From the NCBI GenBank assembly GCA_029266455.1, contig JAQSWV010000008.1, forward strand, positions 1 to 64,000: a DNA stretch of 64,000 bases, in the 5' to 3' direction. Shown in pieces: positions 26,991 to 34,785 of this stretch. A program made the translations under genes and the position numbers. The notes beneath the pieces were generated by a model. It did not search any database. It was not told the origin of the DNA and was given only the letters and a program-made list of their open reading frames with translations. This DNA is from Nocardioidaceae bacterium. Lineage in GTDB: Bacteria; Actinomycetota; Actinomycetes; Propionibacteriales; Nocardioidaceae. Position 1 is the first letter of the stretch, and every line of letters starts with the position of its first letter.

Positions 26991-27055
26991 TGTATCCACA
27001 TTGACATTCACAATGGCACGCCATAGCCTCCGCAGTGCATACGGCCCTGGATACA
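26991..27055. promoter_or_regulatory. Divergent control region of the catabolic locus
   Basis: Between livH and the FAD oxidase gene. A plus-strand promoter is visible: TTGACA (27001-27006), 17-base spacer, TAGCCT (27024-27029). It is bracketed by the inverted repeat TGTATCCA (26991-26998) and TGGATACA (27048-27055), and the -35 box lies inside a second palindrome, CATTG-N7-CAATG (26999-27015). These are candidate operators for the GntR protein encoded at the end of the plus arm. The strip is clearly richer in A/T than its surroundings. Confidence 0.5.
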
Positions 27056-27126
27056 GACCAGCGGACGGCGCGTCGCGTGCTGTGTCCAGCACCTTGCGGG
27101 GACCGACCCGAGAGAGGCAGCGTGGC

Positions 27127-28623
27127 GTGACTCCACTCTCGGCGGGTGCCGCACCAGGGACCGGCGCGGGCGTGACCCGGCCCTTCGTCATGGGCCAGCT
27201 CGCCCGCGACCTGGGCGCCGTGGTCGGCGCCGACAACGTGAGCAGCGACGCCGCCGCACTGGCCGAGCAGTCGGCCGACTGGTCCTGGATGTCGCAGTTC
27301 CTCCGCTACCGCGACCTCCCGCTGCCGGTGGCCGACGTCGTCGCCCGGCCGAGCAGCACCGAGCACGTCGAGGGGATCGTCCGCATAGCCTCCGAGTACC
27401 GCCTGCCGGTGGTGCCCCGGGGAGGCGGCTCCGGGACCCAGGGAGGCACCTTCGCGCTGTACGGCGGCATTGCGGTCGACCTCACCCGCATGGACCGCAT
27501 CGTCGAGATCGACGAACGCAGCCTCACGGTGACGGTGCAGGCCGGTGTGGACGGCTCGGTACTGGAGAAGGAGCTGAACGACCGTGGCCTGACCATGCCC
27601 CACTACCCGGGCTCGCACTTCTTCGGCGCCACCATCGGTGGTTCACTCGCCGCTCGTGGCTCCGGTGTGGTGTCGACCAAGTACGGCAAGGCCGAGCAGC
27701 TGGCCCTCCAGGTGGAGGCGGTCGTTCCACCCGGACGTCGGATCTCGACGCTGCCTGTGCCCAACCACGCGTCCGGCCCCGACCTGATGCAGACGCTCAT
27801 CGGGTCCGAGGGCACGCTCGGCATCATCACCGAGGCCACCATGCGCCTGGACCCGCTGCCGGCCGGGCGACGCTTCCTGTCCTTCCAGTTCGGCACGGTC
27901 GCCGCCGGCCTGGAGACGGCACGCCTGATCATGACGCGCCGGATCGTGCCGGCCGCGATGCGGCTGTACGACGAGGCCGACAGCGCGCGGCTGACGTCGA
28001 TGCTCGACCTCGACACCGCCGGGGTCCTGTTGATTCTCGTTCTCGATGGTCACGAGTCGTCGATGGCGATCGAGGAGGACCGCATCCGCGAGGTCTGCGC
28101 CGTCAGCGACGGCAGGGACCTCGGAGACGGCCCCGCGCGCACGTGGTGGGACGGCAAGTACGAGCCCTTCGCCAAGCACAACGCCCCGGCCCCACCGCTG
28201 GTGTTCGGCACCACGGACACCTGTGCCCGGTTCTCGGCACTGCCGGGCCTCTACGAAGCCAAGAAGCGCACGATCGAAGCGGGATTCGCCGAGTACGGGG
28301 CGCAGTACACGGCGCACTTCTCGCACTGGTTCCCGTGGGGCGGGATGATCTACGACCGGTTCTACGTCGACAACGCCCCCGACGACCCCGACGAGGCCCT
28401 GGCGCTGCACGACCGCCTGTGGAATGCGGCGGTGGAGACCTCACTGGCGAACGGCGGGGTCATCAACGAGCACCACGGTGTCGGACTCAAGCTGGGCCGG
28501 TTCATGCGTCCGCAGTACGGAGCGGCGTTCGACGTCATGCTCGCCGTGAAGAACGCCTGGGATCCCGACGGGATCATGAATCCGGGCAAGCTGGGGTTCG
28601 GGGCCCCCCGGTCTGGTCGGTAA
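27127..28623 (+). CDS. FAD-linked oxidase (glycolate oxidase GlcD/AGPS-like)
   Basis: Flavoprotein of 498 residues of the PCMH/vanillyl-alcohol-oxidase superfamily. The FAD-binding PP-loop is PVVPRGGGSGTQGGTFALYG; GSEGTLGIITEATMRLDP closes the FAD domain; the C-terminal end has the NEHHGVGLKLGRFM motif typical of lactate/glycolate/alkyl-DHAP-type enzymes. It would oxidise a 2-hydroxy acid or sugar acid. GTG at 27127 is chosen: GAGAGG lies upstream and the promoter at 27001-27029 would be lost inside a longer frame. First gene of the five-gene plus arm. Confidence 0.88.
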   Translation: MTPLSAGAAPGTGAGVTRPFVMGQLARDLGAVVGADNVSSDAAALAEQSADWSWMSQFLRYRDLPLPVADVVARPSSTEHVEGIVRIASEYRLPVVPRGGGSGTQGGTFALYGGIAVDLTRMDRIVEIDERSLTVTVQAGVDGSVLEKELNDRGLTMPHYPGSHFFGATIGGSLAARGSGVVSTKYGKAEQLALQVEAVVPPGRRISTLPVPNHASGPDLMQTLIGSEGTLGIITEATMRLDPLPAGRRFLSFQFGTVAAGLETARLIMTRRIVPAAMRLYDEADSARLTSMLDLDTAGVLLILVLDGHESSMAIEEDRIREVCAVSDGRDLGDGPARTWWDGKYEPFAKHNAPAPPLVFGTTDTCARFSALPGLYEAKKRTIEAGFAEYGAQYTAHFSHWFPWGGMIYDRFYVDNAPDDPDEALALHDRLWNAAVETSLANGGVINEHHGVGLKLGRFMRPQYGAAFDVMLAVKNAWDPDGIMNPGKLGFGAPRSGR

Positions 28624-28649
28624 ACCGCACACGAGCCTGAGGAGCACAC

Positions 28650-29534
28650 ATGCACCTGTCGATGCACAACTGGATGCGCGCGGAGCCGCTGGAGGTCACC
28701 CTCGCCAGGCTGGCCAAGTACGGGTACGAGAGCATCGAGATCAGCGGGGAACCGGAGCAGTACAAGCCCGACGAGGTGCGACCGCTGCTCGACAAGTACA
28801 AGCTGCGCTGCTGGGGCTCGGTGACGCTGATGTTCGAGACTCGCAGCCTGGTGGCCGGTGACGAGAACAAGCGCGCGGCATCCGTGCAGTACACCAAGGA
28901 CTGCATCGACCTGGTCGCCGCGCTCAACGGCACGGAGATGACGATCGTGCCGGCGAGCGTCGGGCAGATCACGCCTGACGGCAAGCCCGAGCAGGAGTGG
29001 GAGTGGGCGGTCGCCAGCCTCAAGGAGATCTACGCGCACTCCCAGCCGCTCGGCGTGAAGCTGGCCATCGAGCCGCTCAACCGCTTCGAGACCTACTTCA
29101 TCAACCGCGGGGCGCAGGCGATGGCGCTGGCCGAGGCCGTCGGTGAGGACTGCGGGGTGTGCCTCGACGCCTTCCACATGAACATCGAAGAGGACGACCT
29201 CTACCAGACCATCGTCGACTGCGGGCCCCGCCTGACCGACTTCCACGTTGCCGACAACAACCGGATGCCGGCCGGGATGGGCCACTACGACTGGAAGCGG
29301 GTCGTCGAGACCCTCAAGTCGGTCGGCTACGACGGCGCGCTCACGGCGGAGTTCGTCGCACCGGTCGACCGGACGCCGGCCAACCCCTACCCCAATGCGC
29401 TGGAGACCAAGCCGGTCGACATCAGCGCCGACCAGATGAAGTTCATCGAGGACCACGGCTCCACCACGTTGAGCGAGGAGTTCTACGACTGGCTGGTGGA
29501 GAAGAACGCCGACCACCTGCTGCCGCTGATCTAG
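28650..29534 (+). CDS. Sugar phosphate isomerase/epimerase-like TIM barrel
   Basis: 294-residue protein of the xylose-isomerase-like/IolE-DTE superfamily. Likely metal ligands are in LAIEPLNRFE (Glu), VCLDAFHMNIEED (Asp/His), LTDFHVADNNRMPAGMGHYD (His) and ALTAEFVAP (Glu), in the order expected for tagatose-3-epimerase/hydroxypyruvate-isomerase-like enzymes. GAGGAG lies before the ATG, 26 bp after the oxidase gene. It is a partner or paralogue of the isomerase in the minus arm. Confidence 0.87.
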   Translation: MHLSMHNWMRAEPLEVTLARLAKYGYESIEISGEPEQYKPDEVRPLLDKYKLRCWGSVTLMFETRSLVAGDENKRAASVQYTKDCIDLVAALNGTEMTIVPASVGQITPDGKPEQEWEWAVASLKEIYAHSQPLGVKLAIEPLNRFETYFINRGAQAMALAEAVGEDCGVCLDAFHMNIEEDDLYQTIVDCGPRLTDFHVADNNRMPAGMGHYDWKRVVETLKSVGYDGALTAEFVAPVDRTPANPYPNALETKPVDISADQMKFIEDHGSTTLSEEFYDWLVEKNADHLLPLI

Positions 29535-29592
29535 GAGGACGGAGGGGAGGCGCACGGTCCGTCACCACCGGCTCTGCGCCTCCGCCACCATC

Positions 29593-30840
29593 ATGCAAGC
29601 GACTATCGCGGTGCTGGCCACGCTGGACACCAAGGGCCCTGAAGCGGCCTACCTCCGGGACCGGCTGATCGACCACGGACTGAACGCTCTGGTCATCGAC
29701 TGCGGGATCCTCGAGGGACCGCTCGACATCGTCCCCGGCGTGTCCAGTGACGAGGTGGCCCGGCACGCCGGCTCGTCGATCGACCAGCTGCGGAAGTCCG
29801 GAACCCGCGGCAGTGCCGTCGCGGCGATGCGAACCATGCTGGCCGACTTCGTCGAGCACTTGTACGCCCAGGGGAGGATCTCCGGCGCGATCGGGATCGG
29901 TGGCGCGGAGGGCGCCGTGATGACCGCCAGCGCCATGATGCGGCTGCCCATCGGCGTGCCCAAGGTCGTGGTGTCCCCGATCGCCTCGGGGCGTCACGAG
30001 TTCGGACCGCTCGTCGGCACCCGCGACATGATGGTCGTCCACTCCGTGGTCGACATCCTCGGCCTCAACCAGGTCGCGCGAGCCGTCTTCGACAACGTGA
30101 CGGCCGCCGTGGCCGGCATGGTCGAGCGCGGTGCGAGCAGCGATCACGACAGCGGGAGCGGGAGCGGGAAGGCGGATCACACCGTCGCGGTGACGATGCT
30201 CGGAAACACCACGCGCGCCGTCATGGCGTTGCGCGACGAGCTCACGACCGCCGGCTTCACCACGATGGTGTTCCACTCCAACGGCGTCGGCGGGCCGGCG
30301 ATGGAGGAGCTGGCGGCGGAAGGGTACTTCCAGGGCGTCATCGACTTCACGACGAACGAGGTCACCGACCCGTTGGTCGGCGGCATCCACGACGGCGGGC
30401 CGGATCGGCTGCGGGCCGTCGGCCGGCTCGGGCTGCCGCAGGTGGTGGTCCCCGGCTGCATCGACTTCGCGGTCTTCGAACCGTCGAGGATCCCCCCGGC
30501 GCTGGCCGAGCGGCCAAGCTACGACCACAACCCCGAGTTCCGGCTGATCCGCACGTCACCCGAGGAGATGCTCACCGTCGCGCACGTGTTCGCCGAACGG
30601 CTCAGCTCGGCGCAGGGACCGGTGCAGGTCGCGATCCCCACCGGCGGCCTGTCCATACCGAACGTGCCCGGCGGGCCGTTCTGGGATCCCGATGCAGACA
30701 GCGGCTTCCGCGACCTGCTCCGCCGTGAGCTCCGACCGGACATTCCCATCAGTACGCACGACCACCACGTGAACGATCCTGAGTTCGGTCGCTTGGTGGC
30801 CCGACTGTTCCTCGACCTGATCCAGGAGGCTCACCCATGA
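29593..30840 (+). CDS. Tm-1-like ATP-binding (UPF0261) protein, copy B
   Basis: 415-residue UPF0261 protein, paralogue of the one at 17075-18292. Same landmarks: IAVLATLDTKGPEAAYLRDR at the start, GAIGIGGAEGAVMTASAMM, TTMVFHSNGVGGPAMEELA and IPTGGLSIPNVPGGPFWDPD. An inserted Ser/Gly-rich stretch (about residues 181-195, from a GGGAGC hexamer repeat) lies before the second domain. No PEP-hydrolase gene accompanies this copy. It overlaps the creatininase-family gene by ATGA. Confidence 0.87.
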   Translation: MQATIAVLATLDTKGPEAAYLRDRLIDHGLNALVIDCGILEGPLDIVPGVSSDEVARHAGSSIDQLRKSGTRGSAVAAMRTMLADFVEHLYAQGRISGAIGIGGAEGAVMTASAMMRLPIGVPKVVVSPIASGRHEFGPLVGTRDMMVVHSVVDILGLNQVARAVFDNVTAAVAGMVERGASSDHDSGSGSGKADHTVAVTMLGNTTRAVMALRDELTTAGFTTMVFHSNGVGGPAMEELAAEGYFQGVIDFTTNEVTDPLVGGIHDGGPDRLRAVGRLGLPQVVVPGCIDFAVFEPSRIPPALAERPSYDHNPEFRLIRTSPEEMLTVAHVFAERLSSAQGPVQVAIPTGGLSIPNVPGGPFWDPDADSGFRDLLRRELRPDIPISTHDHHVNDPEFGRLVARLFLDLIQEAHP

Positions 30841-31754
30841 CGTCCACCATCCCCCGCGACGTCCCCCGGCTGACCAGTGACGACGAGCAGTTCCGGAACA
30901 AGTTCCGCTCGTGGGCCCTGGCCGACCTCTCGTACGTCGACATCCGGGAGTACCTCGCGGCCAAGGACACAGTGCTCGTTCCCATGGCCAGCACCGAGCA
31001 GCACGGCCCCCACCTGCCGCTGTACACGGACACCATTACGGCCGTCGAGGTGAGCGCGCGTGTCTCGGAGCACATCGGGGTCCTTCACACGCCCCCGCTG
31101 TGGGCGGGGTACTCCCCACAGCACATGCACGAGCCCGGTGAGGGGCGGGGCACCATCACGCTGCGCTCCAGCACGCTGCTCAACCTCATGTACGACGTGG
31201 CCCGCAGCCTGATCCATCACGGCTTCAACCGCATCATCTTCGTCAACGGGCACGGGTCGAACACCAAGGTGGTCGACCCGGTGCTGCGTCGGCTGAGGTA
31301 CGAGACCGGGGCGATGATCGGCTTCGTCAAGCCCTACATGGAGCGCTACGTCGGCATTCTCGACGGGCTCATGGAGAACCCTCCCGAGGAGACGCCTGGT
31401 TGGCACGCCTCTGAGCTCGAGACCTCGCAGGACATGGCGTGGAACCCCGAGCTGGTCCGCATGGACCGGGCGTCGGACACGCGGGCCAGCGTTCCCGGCT
31501 TCCTTCCCGAGTCGTTCCGCAAGACGGACGGAGCCCCGGACGTCGAGTTCGAGGGCTACCAGTACTTCAGCTTCCCGATGGACCACCACGAGTTCATCGA
31601 CAGCGGCACGATCGGCAACCCCATGCGCGCGACGAAGGAGAAGGGTGAGGAGGCGTTCCGCCGTTACTCCGAACACGTCGCGCGTGCCCTGCTCGAGCTC
31701 ATGGACGTGCCCGTGGCCGTGCACGACCGGGAGTTCGTGGACAGGGTCATGTGA
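30837..31754 (+). CDS. Creatininase-family metal-dependent amidohydrolase
   Basis: 305 residues. The family's metal and catalytic motifs are intact: PMASTEQHGPHLPLYTDT (Glu, His, Asp), IIFVNGHGSNTKVV (His) and GWHASELETSQDM (Glu). Family members open lactam or amide rings or cleave formamide groups (creatininase, MftE, ArfB types). In this operon it is the only obvious C-N hydrolase, which suggests the substrate contains an amide, lactam or similar bond. Coupled to the Tm-1-like gene upstream and to the GntR gene downstream. Confidence 0.9.
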   Translation: MTSTIPRDVPRLTSDDEQFRNKFRSWALADLSYVDIREYLAAKDTVLVPMASTEQHGPHLPLYTDTITAVEVSARVSEHIGVLHTPPLWAGYSPQHMHEPGEGRGTITLRSSTLLNLMYDVARSLIHHGFNRIIFVNGHGSNTKVVDPVLRRLRYETGAMIGFVKPYMERYVGILDGLMENPPEETPGWHASELETSQDMAWNPELVRMDRASDTRASVPGFLPESFRKTDGAPDVEFEGYQYFSFPMDHHEFIDSGTIGNPMRATKEKGEEAFRRYSEHVARALLELMDVPVAVHDREFVDRVM

Positions 31755-32503
31755 TGCTCGACGGTGTCCGGGGTGACGGCACGTCGTCCTCGATGGTGGA
31801 CGAGGTGTACGCGGCCCTGCTGTCCGCCATCGTGGAGGCCCGGCTCGGCGCGGGCACACCGCTCTCGCAGAACAAGCTGGCGGCCCGCATGGGGGTCAGC
31901 CGCACGCCCGTCCGCGAGGCACTGCTGCGTCTCGAGCGCGACGGCCTGGTCCAGCGCATGCCGGAATCCGGATTCGCCGTGGCCACGATCACGGCCGCCG
32001 AGGTGCACGAGGCCTGTGACGTGTTGAGCCTTCTCGACACCTACGTGTACAAGCGCGCAGCCGAGGCCTTGCCCCGGACCGAGCTGGAGGGTCTTCTCGA
32101 GCTGGCCTCCAGCCTGGTTGCCAGTGCCGACTCCGGAGACGCCGAGGCCTGGCGGCACGCCGATAAGCGCTACCACGCCATCGTGATGGAAGCGGCCCAG
32201 AACCGCTTCGTCGCACAGTTCCTCGAGCAGACGCGTCGTCGGGTCCAGCGGTTCTGGCTACAGACTCCGCACTTCGACGGCCGGCTGCGCACCTGCTCGC
32301 AAGACCATGTCAGGCTTGCGGACGCCATGCTCGCCGCCGATGAGGCGCTACTGTCACAGACCGTTCACGCCCATATCGAGCGGCTCCGGGCCAGTGTGCT
32401 TGCCCGGCTGGAGAGCGCCGGCCCGCTGCTTCCGGCCGCGGATCCGCTCGCCGCCGTGGTCGGTCGGAACGAGCTGCCCGCCGAGAGCACCGACGGCTAC
32501 TGA
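31754..32503 (+). CDS. GntR-family regulator with FCD domain
   Basis: 249-residue regulator. N-terminal winged helix with LSQNKLAARMGVSRTPVREA and LLRLERDGLVQRMPESGFAV (residues ~38-78); the C-terminal helical FCD ligand domain follows with DKRYHAIVMEAAQNRFV carrying the usual Asp/His metal residues. Its start shares one base with the creatininase stop (TGATG). It most likely controls both arms of the locus from the central control region, repressing until a pathway metabolite binds. Confidence 0.88.
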   Translation: MLDGVRGDGTSSSMVDEVYAALLSAIVEARLGAGTPLSQNKLAARMGVSRTPVREALLRLERDGLVQRMPESGFAVATITAAEVHEACDVLSLLDTYVYKRAAEALPRTELEGLLELASSLVASADSGDAEAWRHADKRYHAIVMEAAQNRFVAQFLEQTRRRVQRFWLQTPHFDGRLRTCSQDHVRLADAMLAADEALLSQTVHAHIERLRASVLARLESAGPLLPAADPLAAVVGRNELPAESTDGY

Positions 32504-32869
32504 ACCCACGCGGTGAGTGTCTGTCAATGCCTGCCGGCACGGGGCGGGACCGCCACCGGACTATTGCGGACAACGGAATAGTGGAGTTTCGGTGACAATC
32601 GCATCGCGCTAGTCCCGGGCATCGAGGCTTGCAGCGCCTCACCGGCACTTCTCGGGTGGGACGGCGATGCTTCCCCCATCGCTGCCCGCTGGCCTGAGAA
32701 CCCAGGCCTGGTGGAGAATCAGCGAATGACGTACTCCCCTCAGGGACGCTGCGGACGGGCCTCGACCAAGCGCCGGGCCGAGCCTCCATTCGACCCTGCC
32801 TTTGAGAACCTGTTCTGCGCATGTGTATCGTTTATGCAGTCCCCTACGAAGACCACACTGGAGCAAGTA
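32504..32869. other. Intergenic region upstream of lsr2
   Basis: No gene seen. It holds an AT-rich palindrome, ACTATT-N11-AATAGT (32560-32565 and 32577-32582), and a GGCCTG/CAGGCC hairpin near 32692. An AT-rich strip at 32820-32845 just before lsr2 probably contains its promoter. An open frame continues upstream of the lsr2 ATG to 32711, but that part has no Lsr2-like sequence. Confidence 0.4.
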
Positions 32870-33217
32870 ATGGCTCGCAAAGAAATCGTGCTACTCACCG
32901 ACGACCTCGAGCCGGAGTTCGAAGCCGACGAGACCGTCCGGTTCGCGCTCGACGGCACGACGTATGAGATCGACCTCTCCGAGGCCAACGCGATCGCCTT
33001 TCGCGAGATGCTCGCTCCCTATGTCGCCCAGGGCCGCAGGGCGGCAGGCACCGCACGCGGACGCACCGGCCGGTCCGCGCGTGCCGCGGAGTCCTCCGGG
33101 ACAGGCCCCGACCCGAAGGCGGTTCGGGCCTGGGCGGCAGCCAACAATGAGCCGGTGTCGTCGCGTGGACGTATCCCTGCCGACCTCGTCGCGAAGTTCC
33201 AGGCTGCCGGCAACTGA
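32870..33217 (+). CDS. lsr2: Lsr2 nucleoid-associated protein
   Basis: Actinobacterial H-NS analogue that bridges AT-rich DNA and silences foreign genes. 115 residues: N-terminal dimerisation domain (VLLTDDLEPEFEADETVRFA then LDGTTYEIDLS), a linker rich in Arg/Ala/Gly, and the C-terminal DNA-binding domain with the AT-hook-like RGR (VRAWAAANNEPVSSRGRIPA). ATG at 32870 matches the normal family start and has GGAG seven bases upstream. Confidence 0.93.
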   Translation: MARKEIVLLTDDLEPEFEADETVRFALDGTTYEIDLSEANAIAFREMLAPYVAQGRRAAGTARGRTGRSARAAESSGTGPDPKAVRAWAAANNEPVSSRGRIPADLVAKFQAAGN

Positions 33218-33234
33218 CGGTCAGCACGGTGGGT

Positions 33235-33251
33235 GGTCGGCTGCACCGACC
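33235..33251. terminator. Hairpin between lsr2 and convergent gene
   Basis: GGTCGG-CTGCA-CCGACC, a perfect 6-bp stem with a 5-base loop in the 40-bp convergent gap. Confidence 0.5.
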
Positions 33252-33257
33252 TCGTCA

Positions 33258-33665
33258 TTAGCCGGGACGGACATCGAAGCCGGGGAGGGTGCGCGGCTCA
33301 TGGCCGTCGACGACCTCGGCGATGCTGCTGGGCGCACGCATGCGCCAGGCGTCGACCACCAGCTCCTCCAGGCGACCGGTGTCCACCGGCGCCAGCCGCA
33401 GTAGCACCAGCGGCAGGCCGTCATAGGCGGGCGTGGTGAAGAACAGGTCCGGCTCTCCGAGGAGCAGGGCCTGCTTCTCGGCCTCGTCGCCGACGAAGAG
33501 CACGGCGATGTCGGTGCGGATGACCCGCGGGCCGCCCGACCTACGCTCCGGGTAGGACCAGACGAAGCCTCGGTCGCCGACCCTGAAGTCGAAGCCGGCG
33601 CTGTCGATCTCCGTGACGGACGGCAGGGCGAGCGCGACCCGGCGCACGTCGTCGGCGTCAGCCAT
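33258..33665 (-). CDS. MmcQ/YjbR-family protein
   Basis: 135-residue small protein of the MmcQ/YjbR family: DADDVRRVALALPSVTEIDS at the start, GFDFRVGDRGFVW and the C-terminal RLEELVVDAWRMRAP. The fold is known but the cellular role is not established. The ATG at 33665 is the family start; longer in-frame starts add unrelated sequence. Convergent with lsr2. Confidence 0.8.
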   Translation of the reverse strand: MADADDVRRVALALPSVTEIDSAGFDFRVGDRGFVWSYPERRSGGPRVIRTDIAVLFVGDEAEKQALLLGEPDLFFTTPAYDGLPLVLLRLAPVDTGRLEELVVDAWRMRAPSSIAEVVDGHEPRTLPGFDVRPG

Positions 33666-33800
33666 CGAGGGCCCAGCCGGTGTGGGGCACCCGCATGACC
33701 ACACAGTAGGTGCCGCAAGACGTAGTCCGATCGGCTGGTTCGGCAGCCTGCGCGCGGCGTGTCCGGCCGGCCTGGACGCCGGGGCGGGATCATCGCTGAC

Positions 33801-34703
33801 ATGACCCGCAGCACCGGCCCCAGCGACACCACCAGGGACACCACCAGGGACACGACCAGGGACAGCACCGGCACCAGCGCCGGCGTGCAGACCTGCTGGG
33901 AGCTGGCTGTCTCGCTAGCGGCGCATCATGCCCCGCACGCGACGAGGTCCGACCCCCGTAGCGGGGACATCTTCCAGGTGTCGACGGTGCGAGCCCTGCT
34001 GGCCGGCTCCTTCGACGGGGACACTCCGTACGCGGAGGTCATGTGCCACGGCGACTTCGGGGTCGGCACCTTCAACGCGCTCGACGGGGAGATGGCGGCC
34101 CTCGACGGCCACTTCTACCACCTGCACTCCGACGGAAGCGTGGGCGATGTCGACCCCACTGACCTGACGCCGTTTGCGGCCGTGTGCTTCTTCCGCGCCG
34201 ACGCCGAGATCGACATCGAGAGCCCGTGCAGCCGTAGTGACCTGTTCGCGCTGGTGGATGCGACCATTCCGTCCTCCGACACGTTCTACGCGATCCGCAT
34301 CGACGGCCTCTTCGGCGCGGTGACCACGCGGACGGCTGTTCGCCAGACCAGGCCCTATCCGCGACTGGTGGAGACCACGAAGTCCCAGGTGGAGCGCACG
34401 GTGCAGGACGTCCGGGGCACCGTCGTCGGCTTCCGCTCGCCGCAGTACGCACAGGGGAAGACCGTCGCGGGATATCACCTGCACTTCCTGGATGACTCCA
34501 GAACCCTCGGTGGGCATGTGCTCGACTTCCAGCTCGAACGTGGCCGGATCACGCTCGACCAGAACACCGACCTCCACCTCCAGTTGGCAACGACGGCCGG
34601 TCCACTCGGAGTCGACATGGTGGCTGCGGATGTCGCCGCCGAGATCGAGCGTTCCGAGAACTCGACCCGGGCGGCACCGAACCGGACGAGCCACGCTCCG
34701 TGA
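33801..34703 (+). CDS. budA: Alpha-acetolactate decarboxylase
   Basis: Converts acetolactate to acetoin. 300 residues. The fold-specific segment IFQVSTVRALLAGSFDGDTP begins near residue 54, followed by HGDFGVGTFNALDGEM; the zinc-binding His-x-His is in AGYHLHFLDD near residue 225 with further ligands downstream. The first ~25 residues contain TRDT repeats from a 12-bp tandem repeat and are unlike the family. No acetolactate synthase or butanediol dehydrogenase is next to it. ATG at 33801 has no clear ribosome site. Confidence 0.85.
   Translation: MTRSTGPSDTTRDTTRDTTRDSTGTSAGVQTCWELAVSLAAHHAPHATRSDPRSGDIFQVSTVRALLAGSFDGDTPYAEVMCHGDFGVGTFNALDGEMAALDGHFYHLHSDGSVGDVDPTDLTPFAAVCFFRADAEIDIESPCSRSDLFALVDATIPSSDTFYAIRIDGLFGAVTTRTAVRQTRPYPRLVETTKSQVERTVQDVRGTVVGFRSPQYAQGKTVAGYHLHFLDDSRTLGGHVLDFQLERGRITLDQNTDLHLQLATTAGPLGVDMVAADVAAEIERSENSTRAAPNRTSHAP
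33831..33866. repeat. 12-bp tandem repeat, three units
   Basis: Three units of ACCAGGGACACC (last bases vary) inside the 5' end of the acetolactate decarboxylase gene, encoding the four-residue unit TRDT/TRDS. Same period as the repeat at 5420-5491 but unrelated sequence. Confidence 0.75.
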
Positions 34704-34785
34704 GCGAACCATGCGAAAAGGGTGATATCGACGTCATCCGGAGCTGTCGTGCTGAACGCTGATCACCGGGACAACCAACGGGGAG

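Noticed and set aside
25825-27618. N-terminal extension of the LivH frame to 27618
   Set aside because: The extra ~245 codons are antisense to the FAD oxidase gene and cross the central promoter; a TTG with AAGGAG at 26880 fits the family start.
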